Source of the DNA: Sphingopyxis sp. BE259
GTDB lineage: Bacteria > Pseudomonadota > Alphaproteobacteria > Sphingomonadales > Sphingomonadaceae
Direction of reading: 5' to 3'
Assembly (NCBI RefSeq): GCF_031457495.1
Contig: NZ_JAVDWM010000001.1
Location: 2,592,001 to 2,656,000, forward strand
Length of the DNA stretch: 64,000 nucleotides
The stretch's first letter is position 1. Every line of letters begins with the position of its first letter. The translations under genes and the position numbers were made by a program. Under the pieces are notes generated by a model. It saw only the letters and a program-made list of their open reading frames with translations, did not search any database and had not been told where the DNA came from. Of the stretch, positions 44,698 to 53,711 are shown one piece after another.

Positions 44698-45794
44698 GGC
44701 TGGCGCCGCCCGGGCAGGAAGCTGCCCAACATCAGCGCGATCGCATCGGGGTTCAGCGTCGCCGCCGCCAGCCCAGCCTTGGCCACTGCCCCCGGCATCC
44801 CCCAGATCACGCAGCTTTCGGGCGCCTGCGCAAAAATCGTCCCGCCTGCTTCTTTCAATCGGGCCGCGCCGATCGCGCCGTCGCGCCCCATCCCGCTGAG
44901 GATGACGGCGACGCCGTTCTTGCCATACACGTCGGCCACCGAATCGAGCATCGGATCGGCCGAGGGGCAGCAGCCATTGTCGACGACGCGACGGTCGAGC
45001 GCGATTTCGCGGCGGCGACCGTTGGCGACGACGATCAGATGGGCATCGCCGGGCGCTAGGTAGATATGGTCGCGTTCGACGACCATCCCGGCCTGCGCCA
45101 CGCACACCCGGCGCGATGTCATCAGCGCGATCTGTTTGGCGTAATATTCCATGAAAGCATCGGGCAGATGCTGGGTCAGCAGGATCGGCGCCGTAACCCG
45201 CGGGTCGAGGTTGGCGAGGAAATTGGTAAAAGCCGGGATGCCGCCGGTCGATGCCGCCACCGCGATACAGTCGATCGCCTGATCGCTGTCGATCGCCAGC
45301 GCGACCGGGGCGGGCGGACGGCGGTCGGCAACCGGAACCGGAGCCGGGAATTCCTGCTGATGCCCCAGGGTCAGGATGCGATCGGTTAAGATTTCGGCAA
45401 AACGCCCCGAAAAGCTGCCGCGGCCGGGCTTGGTCAGCGTATCGCTGGCGCCGAGCGAAAGCGCCTCGATCGCCGCCGGGCCGCCTTCGACGCAATTCGA
45501 CGACAGGATCAGCACGCGCGCCGTGGCGGCGCGCTTCAGGATGTGGGGGAGCGCGTCGATGCCGTTCATTCCGGGCATTTCGATGTCGAGGACAACCACA
45601 TCGACCGGCTCGCGCGCCAGAAACGCGAGCGCGTCCTGTGCGGACGCAACCGACGCGCAAATCTGTAGCCCGGGGCGCTGATCGACAATGCGCTCGAGAA
45701 TGCTGCGAACCACCAGGCTGTCGTCGACCAGCATGACCCGCACCGTCCGCGCCGACGGTTCGGGATCGGGGATCAGGGGTTGCGGACGCGCCAT
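44694..45794 (-). CDS. cheB: Chemotaxis methylesterase CheB
   Basis: The 366-residue protein has a receiver domain (about 17-135, phospho-acceptor in VVVLDIEMPGMNGIDAL) and a methylesterase domain (about 170-360) with the catalytic Ser in AVAASTGGIPAF, a His in LLTQHLPDAF and the Asp in SGMGRDGAIGA. Phosphorylation by CheA would release the esterase. AAGG lies eight bases before the ATG at 45794; the ATG at 45800 is possible but too close to it. The cheY stop is ten bases upstream. Confidence 0.93.
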   Translation of the reverse strand: MARPQPLIPDPEPSARTVRVMLVDDSLVVRSILERIVDQRPGLQICASVASAQDALAFLAREPVDVVVLDIEMPGMNGIDALPHILKRAATARVLILSSNCVEGGPAAIEALSLGASDTLTKPGRGSFSGRFAEILTDRILTLGHQQEFPAPVPVADRRPPAPVALAIDSDQAIDCIAVAASTGGIPAFTNFLANLDPRVTAPILLTQHLPDAFMEYYAKQIALMTSRRVCVAQAGMVVERDHIYLAPGDAHLIVVANGRRREIALDRRVVDNGCCPSADPMLDSVADVYGKNGVAVILSGMGRDGAIGAARLKEAGGTIFAQAPESCVIWGMPGAVAKAGLAAATLNPDAIALMLGSFLPGRRQP

Positions 45795-45804
45795 CGCCAT
45801 CGCC

Positions 45805-46179
45805 TTACGCGATGCCGACGAGCTGCAATTTTCCTTCCAGCGTTTCACGATCGAACGGCTTCATCACATATTCGTCGGCGCCGGCTTCGATCGCGGCGCG
45901 GATATGGTCGATGCTGTTTTCGGTGGTGCAGAACACCACCCGCGGCCGCTCTTCATGGCCATAATCCAGGTCGTTGAATGCGCCCAGAAACTCCATCCCG
46001 CTCATCACCGGCATGTTCCAGTCGAGCAGGATCACGTCGGGGCGGTTGGCGCGGCAAAAGGTCAGCGCCTCCTGCCCGTCGGCCGCCTCTTCGACGGCGA
46101 AGGACATGCTTTCAAGGATATGGCGCGCGACCTTGCGAATGACTTTGCTGTCGTCGACGACCAGACAAGATTTCAACAT
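45805..46179 (-). CDS. cheY: Single-domain response regulator, CheY type
   Basis: This 124-residue receiver domain has the acidic pair in LVVDDSKVIRKVAR, the phospho-acceptor in VILLDWNMPVMSGMEF, the conserved Thr in FCTTENSID and the Lys in YVMKPFDRE. There is no output domain. Because the operon has chpT and no flagellar genes in view, it may act on something other than the flagellar switch. GGAGGT lies six bases before the ATG at 46179. Confidence 0.9.
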   Translation of the reverse strand: MLKSCLVVDDSKVIRKVARHILESMSFAVEEAADGQEALTFCRANRPDVILLDWNMPVMSGMEFLGAFNDLDYGHEERPRVVFCTTENSIDHIRAAIEAGADEYVMKPFDRETLEGKLQLVGIA

Positions 46180-46242
46180 TAATACCTCCGCAACCCCAGA
46201 TTTCACGCCACGCTAATGTGAAGGAGTGTCCAGCCCGTTAAT

Positions 46243-46680
46243 TCACGCTGCCTTGAGCGCGGGTAAAGTGATGAAATGCGACGGATCGACAACGAGCAGC
46301 GAGGCGCCCTCATGTTCGATCATCGCGTCGGCAACCCGGGCCCAGCCGGGCAGCAATTTTCCGGCGACCCGCGTTTCGGGTGCATTGATGAAACAGACAT
46401 CCTCGATCGCGTCGGCGAGCAGCGCATAGCCATGATCGGCGACATCGACGACGATCACCCTTTGTCCCGGTGCAACCGGCACCGCGGGCAGGCCGATCAC
46501 GACATGCGGGTCGATCAGGGTAAAGACGCGGCTGCGCAGCGCGAACAGGCCGGCTACATGCGGCGGCGCGCCGGGAACTTCGACCGGGATGCCGACGGTG
46601 ACCACCGAATTGATCGCGCGGCTGCGCAGCGCGACGCGGGTGTCGGCGATGCGCGCGATCAGGTAGAGTTTTTCCATCAT
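46243..46680 (-). CDS. cheW: Chemotaxis adaptor protein CheW
   Basis: CheW links CheA to chemoreceptors. The 145-residue protein is a single CheW-like beta domain with LYLIARIADTRVALRSRAINSVV, HVAGLFALRSRVFTLIDPHVVIGLP and RVIVVDVADHGYALLADAIEDV. It is overlapped by cheA (stop and ATG share bases), so they are produced together. Members of this family elsewhere are 150-170 residues. Confidence 0.88.
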   Translation of the reverse strand: MMEKLYLIARIADTRVALRSRAINSVVTVGIPVEVPGAPPHVAGLFALRSRVFTLIDPHVVIGLPAVPVAPGQRVIVVDVADHGYALLADAIEDVCFINAPETRVAGKLLPGWARVADAMIEHEGASLLVVDPSHFITLPALKAA

Positions 46681-49109
46681 GCGCTGCCTCCCCCAACCCG
46701 GCGCGCCAAAGCGTCGAGCAACGCCTGCCGATCATAGCGATAGACGGTGTCGTCCTCGGGCCCCGATGCGGCGATCGATGCGCGCAGGCGGATCACCGGA
46801 ACGTTGTCGTCGGCGTATCGGCACGCCGCACCCTCATCGGCAAGGCACAGCAGCACGTCCGCCGCCTCGTCCGCTGCGTCGCCATCGGAAACGACACGGT
46901 AGCCCGCGCTCCGCAGGATCGGCGCCAGGAAATTTTCGCCCCACCCGTCATGGTCGTCGGCGAGGCGGCACAGCGGCTGGTTCGCGACCGGCGTGTCGCC
47001 CAGCGCCGCATATTGCTGCATCAACCAAAAGGGATCGATCAGTTCGACCGGATCGCCGCCGACCAGCACGATGCCCGCAATCAACCCCGGCGCCGCCGAT
47101 GGCTGGACCGCGTCGGGCAAGCGGACGATGTCGATGACTTCGGCGATCGGATAACAAAGCATGGCGTGCCCGTCGTGAAGGCGCAGCAGTTTTTGCGTCC
47201 CCTGGGCATCGGCCAGCCGCGCCGCGTGGACCGCGATAATATCGTCGCCGATCTGCGCCTGCACTCGGCCCGCGCTTTCGAACAGCGCCGTGGCGGGAAT
47301 CTCTTCGACCCGTTCGATCACCGACAGCCGAACCCCACGGACGCGGCCGTTGGTGTCGCGGAACAACAAGAGCTGCACAGCGTTGCGCGCCGCAATGGCC
47401 TGCGCTTCGGCCTCTGCCATCTGGCCATGGCTGCGCCCCGCCTCGGACGCGTCGATCGCCGCGGCGGCGAGCAGCCCTTGCACGTCGAGCAGCAACACCG
47501 GGCGGCCGTTATCGGGCAGCGTCGTCCCGGCATAGAGGCCTGTCGCCATGATCATCGGCGCCGCGGGTTTGATCACCAGTTCCTCATGGTCGTGGATCGC
47601 CGCAACACTGAGGGCATAGCTTTGCCCCTGCCCCGGCCGCACGATCACCAGCGCGCGATCGTCGATGTCTTCGTCCTCGTCGCGCGGTCGGCCGAGCACC
47701 GTTTCGAGCCGCAGCAGCGGATATTGTTCGCCGCGTACGGTCGCCAGTTCGCCCCCGCCGACGCGGTCGATCCGGACGGAGTCGCCGTTTTCGAGCAGGA
47801 TTTCGCGAACCGCACCGCGCGGAACGGCAAAATATTGCCCCGCCGCGCGCACCATCAATCCCGAAATGATGGTCAGGGTCATCGGCACGCGGAGCAGGAT
47901 CGTCAGCCCTCGACCTTCATCGTTGCGCAGGTCGACGACGCCGCCGATCTTTTCGACATTCGCCTTGACGATGTCCATTCCGACCCCGCGCCCCGACACT
48001 GCGGTAATCTTTGCCGCGGTCGAAAAGCCGGGGCGAAAGATCAGCTCCAGCTTGTCCTTGGCCGACAGCGCGCGCGCTTCGGCAGCGGTAATCGCGCGCG
48101 ACGCGATCGCCTTTGCGACCAGCGCGTCGGGCGACATGCCGCGGCCATCGTCGCTGATCTCGATTTCGATCTGGTTTCCCGACTGGCGCGCCGAGACCGC
48201 AATGGTGGCGGTGACGTCCTTGCCCGCGGCGACGCGGTCGTCGAGCGATTCGATGCCATGGTCGATCGCGTTCCGGACAATGTGGATCAACGGATCGCGG
48301 ATATTTTCCATCATCTCGCGGTCGAGTTCGACTTCGCCGCCGTTGGTCTGGAACGCGATCTTCTTGCCGAGTTCCTGCGCCAGATCGCGGACGATCCGCG
48401 GCAGCGGCGCGAACAGCTTGTCGATGCGCTGCATCCGCATCTGGCTGACCGATTGCCGCATCCCGGCGATCGAATCCGACAGGCGATCGAACGACGCGAT
48501 CACGGTCGGGCTGACGCCCGATTCGCGCAGCATGCGGGCAAATTCATTGCGCGCGAGGACAATGTCGGTGACCCCGGTCATCACGCTGTCGAGCAAGGGC
48601 AACGGCACCCGGATCGAGCGCCAGCTTTGCAGATCGGCCTGGAAATCATCGTCGCGGCGCAGCGGCACGCCCGCAACCGCATAGGCTCCATCGACGGACG
48701 TATCCTCCGCAGCGAGCGCGTCGATGACGTCGCGGTCGTCGCCCACTGGCTCCACCGCGTCGCGGCCCAGCGCCTCGCACAGCGTGTTCAGCCGGTCGAG
48801 GATAGCGAGAACCCCGGTAACCAGTGCGGCATTGGCCGGACGATTGCCGCGCCGGACCTGATCGAGCGCGTCTTCGGCCGCATGCGACAGCGCAGTGACC
48901 CGCGGCAAAGACAGAAAGCCGGAACTGCCCTTGATCGTATGGACAAGGCGGAAAATCGCATCAAGCTGCGCGCGGTCGGATGGGTCGGCCTCCCACGCGA
49001 CAATGGCCCCACCCGCTTCGGCCAGGATTTCCGCCGTTTCGGCCAAAAAGTCGTTCAGCAGATCGTCTATCACGGTACCGGTGCGCCCCAGAAACTGAAG
49101 CTGCACCAT
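46677..49109 (-). CDS. cheA: CheA-type hybrid histidine kinase
   Basis: The 810-residue kinase has an Hpt domain at the N-terminus with phospho-His H57 in LVHTIKGSSG. A dimerisation segment follows (about 180-240). The ATP-binding domain has N280 in HIVRNAIDHGIE, DDGRGM at 320-325 and SGRGVGMD at 372-379. A CheW-like domain comes next (about 415-550). A second CheW-like segment lies at about 575-690, and the tail resembles a degenerate receiver. Only about 110 residues join Hpt and the dimer part, with no obvious CheY-binding P2 domain. The first codon is uncertain, as no strong ribosome site precedes it. Confidence 0.88.
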   Translation of the reverse strand: MVQLQFLGRTGTVIDDLLNDFLAETAEILAEAGGAIVAWEADPSDRAQLDAIFRLVHTIKGSSGFLSLPRVTALSHAAEDALDQVRRGNRPANAALVTGVLAILDRLNTLCEALGRDAVEPVGDDRDVIDALAAEDTSVDGAYAVAGVPLRRDDDFQADLQSWRSIRVPLPLLDSVMTGVTDIVLARNEFARMLRESGVSPTVIASFDRLSDSIAGMRQSVSQMRMQRIDKLFAPLPRIVRDLAQELGKKIAFQTNGGEVELDREMMENIRDPLIHIVRNAIDHGIESLDDRVAAGKDVTATIAVSARQSGNQIEIEISDDGRGMSPDALVAKAIASRAITAAEARALSAKDKLELIFRPGFSTAAKITAVSGRGVGMDIVKANVEKIGGVVDLRNDEGRGLTILLRVPMTLTIISGLMVRAAGQYFAVPRGAVREILLENGDSVRIDRVGGGELATVRGEQYPLLRLETVLGRPRDEDEDIDDRALVIVRPGQGQSYALSVAAIHDHEELVIKPAAPMIMATGLYAGTTLPDNGRPVLLLDVQGLLAAAAIDASEAGRSHGQMAEAEAQAIAARNAVQLLLFRDTNGRVRGVRLSVIERVEEIPATALFESAGRVQAQIGDDIIAVHAARLADAQGTQKLLRLHDGHAMLCYPIAEVIDIVRLPDAVQPSAAPGLIAGIVLVGGDPVELIDPFWLMQQYAALGDTPVANQPLCRLADDHDGWGENFLAPILRSAGYRVVSDGDAADEAADVLLCLADEGAACRYADDNVPVIRLRASIAASGPEDDTVYRYDRQALLDALARRVGGGSA

Positions 49110-49133
49110 GGCCGATAATGGTTAAGGGAGGCT

Positions 49134-49790
49134 TTACCCGCGCCCGCGCAGGACGGCGCCGACCAGCAGCGATGTCGGGGTTTCGCGCGCCAGCATCACC
49201 GTGCCGCCATTCTGCGCCGCGACGGCCTGCACCAGCACCGCGGGCGCGGTGCGGGAGGTCATCGCGGTGGCGCCTTCGCCATCGCGCAGGATCGTTTCGA
49301 CATCGGCGTCGAGGAAGATGCGCTCGGCCTCGACATGCAGCGCGATTTCGATCGCTCCGTCCGGATTGGCCCCCTGCTTTTCGCAGCCGACATCGAGCCG
49401 CCCGCCGCGCACCAGCGCATCGACGAGCAACAGCGACAGGTTGAGGATGATCTTGACCGCGGGCTTGGGCAGCGGGTCGGCACCGATCATCCAGTTCAGG
49501 TCGATCGCACGGTCGCCGATGATCCCCTGGATCGCCGATTTGGCCTCGTCGGCCGGAACCAGCTCACCAAAGCCGCCCGCCGACCCGAAGGCCAGGCGAA
49601 AGAATTTCAGCTTGTTCGCCGACGTCCGCGCGCTTTGTTCGAGCAGTTCGAAACAGCGTTCGCGCATCGCCGGGTCTTTTTCATCGGCGAGCAGTTCAAG
49701 ACCATTGGCGAAAGCGCCGACCGGGCTGAGCAAATCGTGGCACAGGCGCGAGGCCAGCATGGAGGCGAAATCGACGCGGTCGTCGGACAT
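49134..49790 (-). CDS. chpT: Histidine phosphotransferase ChpT
   Basis: ChpT passes phosphate from CckA to the cell-cycle regulator CtrA and to CpdR in alphaproteobacteria. The 218-residue protein has the phospho-His segment ASRLCHDLLSPVGAFANGLELL (about residues 12-33), which is diagnostic. A pseudo-kinase-like C-terminal half follows. It heads the signalling cluster, 24 bases before cheA, and its ATG at 49790 is preceded by GGAG about 11 bases away. The promoter region has GGTTAAC, one half of a CtrA-type site, without its partner. Confidence 0.85.
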   Translation of the reverse strand: MSDDRVDFASMLASRLCHDLLSPVGAFANGLELLADEKDPAMRERCFELLEQSARTSANKLKFFRLAFGSAGGFGELVPADEAKSAIQGIIGDRAIDLNWMIGADPLPKPAVKIILNLSLLLVDALVRGGRLDVGCEKQGANPDGAIEIALHVEAERIFLDADVETILRDGEGATAMTSRTAPAVLVQAVAAQNGGTVMLARETPTSLLVGAVLRGRG

Positions 49791-49892
49791 GGATTGGTTA
49801 ACTCCCCGCAAGCCAGACGTTTCCGGCGCGCGGATGCTCCCTAGGACACGCACCAACCCAGAGGCAAGTAGCATCCCCAAACCCGTTCGCAT

Positions 49893-49956
49893 CGTGCGAA
49901 GTCGAGATGCCTATCGTTCGCGCGCGTCCTCGGGGTGTCTCGACTTCGCTCGACAC
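49893..49956. repeat. Imperfect palindrome (CGAAGTCGAGA type)
   Basis: CGAAGTCGAGATGCC and GGGGTGTCTCGACTTCG pair around a spacer of about 20 bases. It sits in the 224-base region between the divergent chpT and rluD genes and contains no gene. Confidence 0.6.
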
Positions 49957-50014
49957 GGCCGGAACCGAAGGAGCGCACCTTGAAATTCCGCCGTCAATTT
50001 CCACATCGTGATCA

Positions 50015-50971
50015 ATGCAGGGGGATGATGATATTTTGACCGTGGCGCTGGAGAACAGCGCGGCTGGACTGCGTCTGGACCGCGCGCTGGCGGAAGCGTT
50101 GCCCAGCCTGTCGCGCGAGCGCGTCAAGAGCCTGATCAAGGGCGGCCGCGTCGCCGATTCCGTCGGCACGGTGTTGTGGGATCCGTCGGCGAAAGCGCCG
50201 GCGCCGATCACTTTGGAAGTGCGCGTTCCGGCGGCGACCCAGGCGCATAATGTCGCGCAGGACATGGGACTGGTGATCGCGTTCGAGGACGACCACCTGA
50301 TCGTCATCGACAAGCCCGCGGGGATGGTTGTCCATCCCGCCGCAGGCAACCTCGACGGGACGATGGTCAACGCGCTGCTCCATCATTGCGCGGGGCAATT
50401 GTCGGGGATCGGCGGCGTTGCGCGGCCGGGCATCGTCCACCGCATCGACAAGGACACCAGCGGGCTGATCGTTGCGGCCAAGCATGACCGCGCCCATGAA
50501 GGGCTGGCGAAGCAGTTCGCCGCGCACAGTATCGATCGCCGATACACCGCGGTCGCGACCGGGCGCCCGATGCCTGCAAACGGTACAGTGGACGCGGCGC
50601 TCGGCCGGTCCAACACCAACCGCAAGAAAATGGCGGTGGTCGCCGAAGATCGCGGCAAGCGCGCAGTGACGCATTACCGGATGATCGAGCCGCTGCGCCA
50701 CGCCAGCTTGATCGAATGCCGCCTCGAAACCGGACGGACGCATCAGGTGCGCGTCCATATGGCCCATATCGGCCATCCGCTGGTCGGTGACCCGGTCTAC
50801 GGACGCGCCAGAAAGCCACTGTCCGAGGTGCTGAAAGCGCGGAATTTCGTGCGGCAGGCATTGCACGCCGCCCATTTGGGCTTTATTCATCCGGTGACCG
50901 GTAACAACATCGCGCTCGACAGCGAAATCCCCCCAGACATGCGGGAACTGATCGACGAATTGCGCGTTTAG
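50015..50971 (+). CDS. rluD: 23S rRNA pseudouridine synthase RluD-type
   Basis: RluD makes pseudouridines at positions near 1911-1917 of 23S rRNA. The 318-residue protein has an N-terminal S4-like RNA-binding part (LRLDRALAEALPSLSRERVKSLIKGGRV) and the catalytic domain with GMVVHPAAGN, the active Asp in GIVHRIDKDTSGLI, and GRTHQVRVHMAHIGHPLVGDPVYG. ATG 50015 lacks a clear ribosome site. A TTG at 50036 with AGGGGG before it is the alternative start. Confidence 0.9.
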   Translation: MQGDDDILTVALENSAAGLRLDRALAEALPSLSRERVKSLIKGGRVADSVGTVLWDPSAKAPAPITLEVRVPAATQAHNVAQDMGLVIAFEDDHLIVIDKPAGMVVHPAAGNLDGTMVNALLHHCAGQLSGIGGVARPGIVHRIDKDTSGLIVAAKHDRAHEGLAKQFAAHSIDRRYTAVATGRPMPANGTVDAALGRSNTNRKKMAVVAEDRGKRAVTHYRMIEPLRHASLIECRLETGRTHQVRVHMAHIGHPLVGDPVYGRARKPLSEVLKARNFVRQALHAAHLGFIHPVTGNNIALDSEIPPDMRELIDELRV

Positions 50972-51054
50972 GTTTCGAATAAAAATCTATCTCGACCGCT
51001 GGCAACAACCGCGGCACATTGTGACTCAAGATTTCAAAGGGAAGACGCTCTCCA

Positions 51055-51954
51055 ATGGCTAAAAGCAATGTTCCGGCCACGGTGCCAGCGCTCGGCGGCG
51101 AAGCCAGCCTGAATCGCTATCTGTCGGAAATCCGCAAATTCCCGCTGCTGACCCCCGAGCAGGAATATATGCTCGCGAAGCGGTTCCAGGAGCATGGCGA
51201 CAATGAAGCTGCGGCGCAGCTCGTGACGTCGCACCTCCGCCTCGTGGCCAAGATCGCGATGGGCTACCGCGGCTATGGCCTGCCGGTCAGCGAGTTGATC
51301 AGCGAAGGCAATATCGGCTTGATGCAGGGGGTGAAGAAATTCGATCCCGAACGCGGCTTCCGCCTCGCGACCTATGCGATGTGGTGGATCCGCGCCTCGA
51401 TCCAGGAGTTCATCCTGCGCTCGTGGAGCCTGGTCAAGATGGGCACCACCGCGGCGCAGAAAAAGCTGTTTTTCAACCTGCGCCGGATGAAGAACAATCT
51501 GGAAGCATTCGAGGACGGCGATTTGTCGCCCGAACATCTGACCAAGATTGCGACCGACCTGGGGGTGACCGAGGAAGAGGTCACCAGCATGAACCGCCGC
51601 ATGGCGATGGGCGGCGACACCTCGCTCAACGTTCCGATGGGCGAGGATGGCGACAGCCAGTGGCAGGATCTGCTGGGCGACGAAGGGCCGCTCCAGGACG
51701 AACGCGTCGCCGAGGCGCAGGAGCGCGATGTGCGCCATTCGCTGCTCAGCGAGGCGCTGGAATCGCTTAACGAGCGCGAGCGGCACATCCTGACCGAACG
51801 CCGTCTGACCGACGATCCCAAAACGCTCGAAGATTTGAGCCAGGTGTATGACGTCAGCCGCGAACGCGTCCGCCAGATCGAGGTGCGTGCCTTCGAAAAG
51901 CTGCAAAAGGCGATGCTGAAACTCGCCGGCGACCGGCGTCTGATCAACGCCTGA
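51055..51954 (+). CDS. rpoH: Heat-shock sigma factor RpoH
   Basis: RpoH directs RNA polymerase to heat-shock promoters. The 299-residue protein has region 2 (LVAKIAMGYRGYGLPVSELISEGNIGLMQGVKKFDPERGFRLATYAMWWIRASIQEFI-type sequence), the RpoH box QKKLFFNLRRMK (about residues 141-152), and region 4 with ERERHILTERRL and SRERVRQIEVRAFEKL. Region 3 is shorter than in housekeeping sigma factors, as usual in RpoH. GGGAAG precedes the ATG. It follows rluD after 83 bases. Confidence 0.94.
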   Translation: MAKSNVPATVPALGGEASLNRYLSEIRKFPLLTPEQEYMLAKRFQEHGDNEAAAQLVTSHLRLVAKIAMGYRGYGLPVSELISEGNIGLMQGVKKFDPERGFRLATYAMWWIRASIQEFILRSWSLVKMGTTAAQKKLFFNLRRMKNNLEAFEDGDLSPEHLTKIATDLGVTEEEVTSMNRRMAMGGDTSLNVPMGEDGDSQWQDLLGDEGPLQDERVAEAQERDVRHSLLSEALESLNERERHILTERRLTDDPKTLEDLSQVYDVSRERVRQIEVRAFEKLQKAMLKLAGDRRLINA

Positions 51955-52048
51955 GCGGCGGGCGCCTTTGGCGCATCCGATGTAGCGATTTGACTCGCAG
52001 CCGCAATTGACTAGCCTCTTCGCCGGGTTGAGCGAAGGGGGACATATC

Positions 52049-52696
52049 ATGTGGAAATGGATCCGTATTCCCAAAGGCATCGCGCTACTGGCGTTTTTGT
52101 TGCCATGGATGACCGTTAGCTGTTCCGACCAGAAAATTGCCGAGGCGAGCGGCTTCGGCCTGGCCTTTGGCCGCATCTCGGCGATGGGCCAAGCGGCCGG
52201 TTCCGGTGACGGTGCAACGATGAATCTGTGGCTGATCCTGTCGCTGGTGGCGATCGCGGGCGGATTATTCCTGCTGTTCACGAAGGGTCGCGAAGCAGCG
52301 AAGCTGGTGCTCGGCACGTCGGTCGCCGCGCTGGTGCTGATTTTGGTAGGCACCTGGCGCTACAGCAAGGATGCGATCATGGCCGAAGCGGCCAAGAACG
52401 GCTCGAACGGCGGGATGGATCAGGCGGCACTGGCGATGATCCAGGTCAATTGGCATTTCGGTTACTGGCTCGCGCTGCTGTCGCTGATCGCCGCCGCGGT
52501 GATGGCGTGGCTGGTGATGAGCGGCAAGGAGGCCGAGGCCGAAGCGAAGATGCGCTCGCTCGCCGCCGACGCCACCGATGCGGCGAAGGTCGCGGCGGCG
52601 AAGGCGAGCGACGCCGCGAAGGACGCCGCCGCGAAAGCCAATGACGCGATCGACGCCGCCAAGGACAAGAAGGACGATGAGCCGCCCAAGGCTTGA
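52049..52696 (+). CDS. Membrane protein with Ala/Lys-rich C-terminal helix
   Basis: This 215-residue protein has an N-terminal span (about 10-24, containing a Cys at VSC), further spans near 60-80, 88-108 and 134-156, and a long charged helix (about 165-215) with repeats of DAAK-AAAKA type. I recognise no family. The helix could lie along the membrane or bind a partner. AAGGGGG precedes the ATG at 52049. The next gene, 69 bases on, is also a membrane protein of unknown role. Confidence 0.65.
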   Translation: MWKWIRIPKGIALLAFLLPWMTVSCSDQKIAEASGFGLAFGRISAMGQAAGSGDGATMNLWLILSLVAIAGGLFLLFTKGREAAKLVLGTSVAALVLILVGTWRYSKDAIMAEAAKNGSNGGMDQAALAMIQVNWHFGYWLALLSLIAAAVMAWLVMSGKEAEAEAKMRSLAADATDAAKVAAAKASDAAKDAAAKANDAIDAAKDKKDDEPPKA

Positions 52697-52765
52697 ATGT
52701 TGCGGAAATGAAGTGGGAACGGCAGGCTCGAGCGCCTGCCGTTCGACGAACGATCGGGGGATCCT

Positions 52766-53683
52766 ATGAGCACCGAAAGTGGCACCGCCGCCGCGCCTGC
52801 GGCCGCACCGGCGCCGGCGCCTATCACGCCAGCGACGGACCTCAAGACCAAGGGCGGCGATAAGCTCGCCGCCTGGTCCGGCTTTTCGCTGATCCTCGGG
52901 CTCGCCGGCGACATGGCGACCCCGATCGGCAATTATTCGCTGTGGCTGATGGCGGCGGGCATCGTCGGCTTTGTCCTGTGCTTTTTATTGCGGCGCATGA
53001 GCTTTGCGCGGCGCGGCATGTTTCACACCGGCATCTTTGCGCTGATCATGGGCACGATCTGGGGCTTGCAGCAATTCGCGGTCCCCGAAGAAGCGGGCGT
53101 CGAGCGCGGCGCAACGGTCGCCTTCCTGCCGATCCTGGCGCCGATCCAAACCAAGATTCTGCCGCTGCCGCAAAGCCAGAAGCTGTTGCTGCAATTTCAG
53201 GACAGCATTGCGAAAGGCAGCGACAGCGAGCGCGTCGCGGCCGCGCGCGAACTCTATGCCGCAACCGGAGACGCCGCGCTGCACCGCGGGATGATCGAGA
53301 CGATGATGGGATCGGGCAACCCCGCACTGCAACAGAGCGCGACGCTGCTCCGCCTGGCCGAACGCAAGCGCGATCGCCTGACATTGCTGCCGATAGATCG
53401 TGACACCAACGATCCGCTAGCGCGCCGCCTGCTGTCCTTTTCTTTTGAAGTCCGCGACGTCGATGTCGACAGCGGCGCGCTCGACCTGCGGTCCAGTTCC
53501 AGTCGATCTTTTGGCACCGTGACGCGCCAGGGCACGACGATGCAGTTGCCGATTATCGTCGCGGAAAACAGCGGCTGGCAGGATATGCTGGTCGATCTGA
53601 AACCCGGCAACGACATGCGACTGACCGGCAAGGCCCGGCTGGAGACGGGCGAAGTCGTCGCGGTCGAATTACCCTTGTTCTGA
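52766..53683 (+). CDS. Membrane protein of unknown function
   Basis: The 305-residue protein opens with an Ala/Pro-rich tail (residues 1-25) and has three spans in the first third (about 38-50, 58-75, 85-102). A long soluble part follows from about residue 105, with a helical block (about 130-215) and then a beta-rich end (FEVRDVDVDSGALDLRSSS..., TGKARLETGEVVAVELPLF). I do not recognise it. It lies between a membrane protein and mtgA, so a cell-envelope role is possible. Confidence 0.6.
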   Translation: MSTESGTAAAPAAAPAPAPITPATDLKTKGGDKLAAWSGFSLILGLAGDMATPIGNYSLWLMAAGIVGFVLCFLLRRMSFARRGMFHTGIFALIMGTIWGLQQFAVPEEAGVERGATVAFLPILAPIQTKILPLPQSQKLLLQFQDSIAKGSDSERVAAARELYAATGDAALHRGMIETMMGSGNPALQQSATLLRLAERKRDRLTLLPIDRDTNDPLARRLLSFSFEVRDVDVDSGALDLRSSSSRSFGTVTRQGTTMQLPIIVAENSGWQDMLVDLKPGNDMRLTGKARLETGEVVAVELPLF

Positions 53684-53711
53684 CACCCTGAGGTCCGATA
53701 CCAACCGGACG

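Noticed and set aside
43840-45660. 606-codon frame joining cheR with a cheB shadow
   Set aside because: cheR starts at 44697, overlapping the cheB stop; the upstream part is out of frame with cheB.
46950-49118. 722-codon plus-strand frame opposite cheA
   Set aside because: Shadow of cheA, whose catalytic motifs are clear; no family-like segment is visible in the antisense product.
49791-50014. CtrA site (TTAA-N7-TTAA) for chpT
   Set aside because: Only one half (GGTTAAC) is present; no second half at the right distance.
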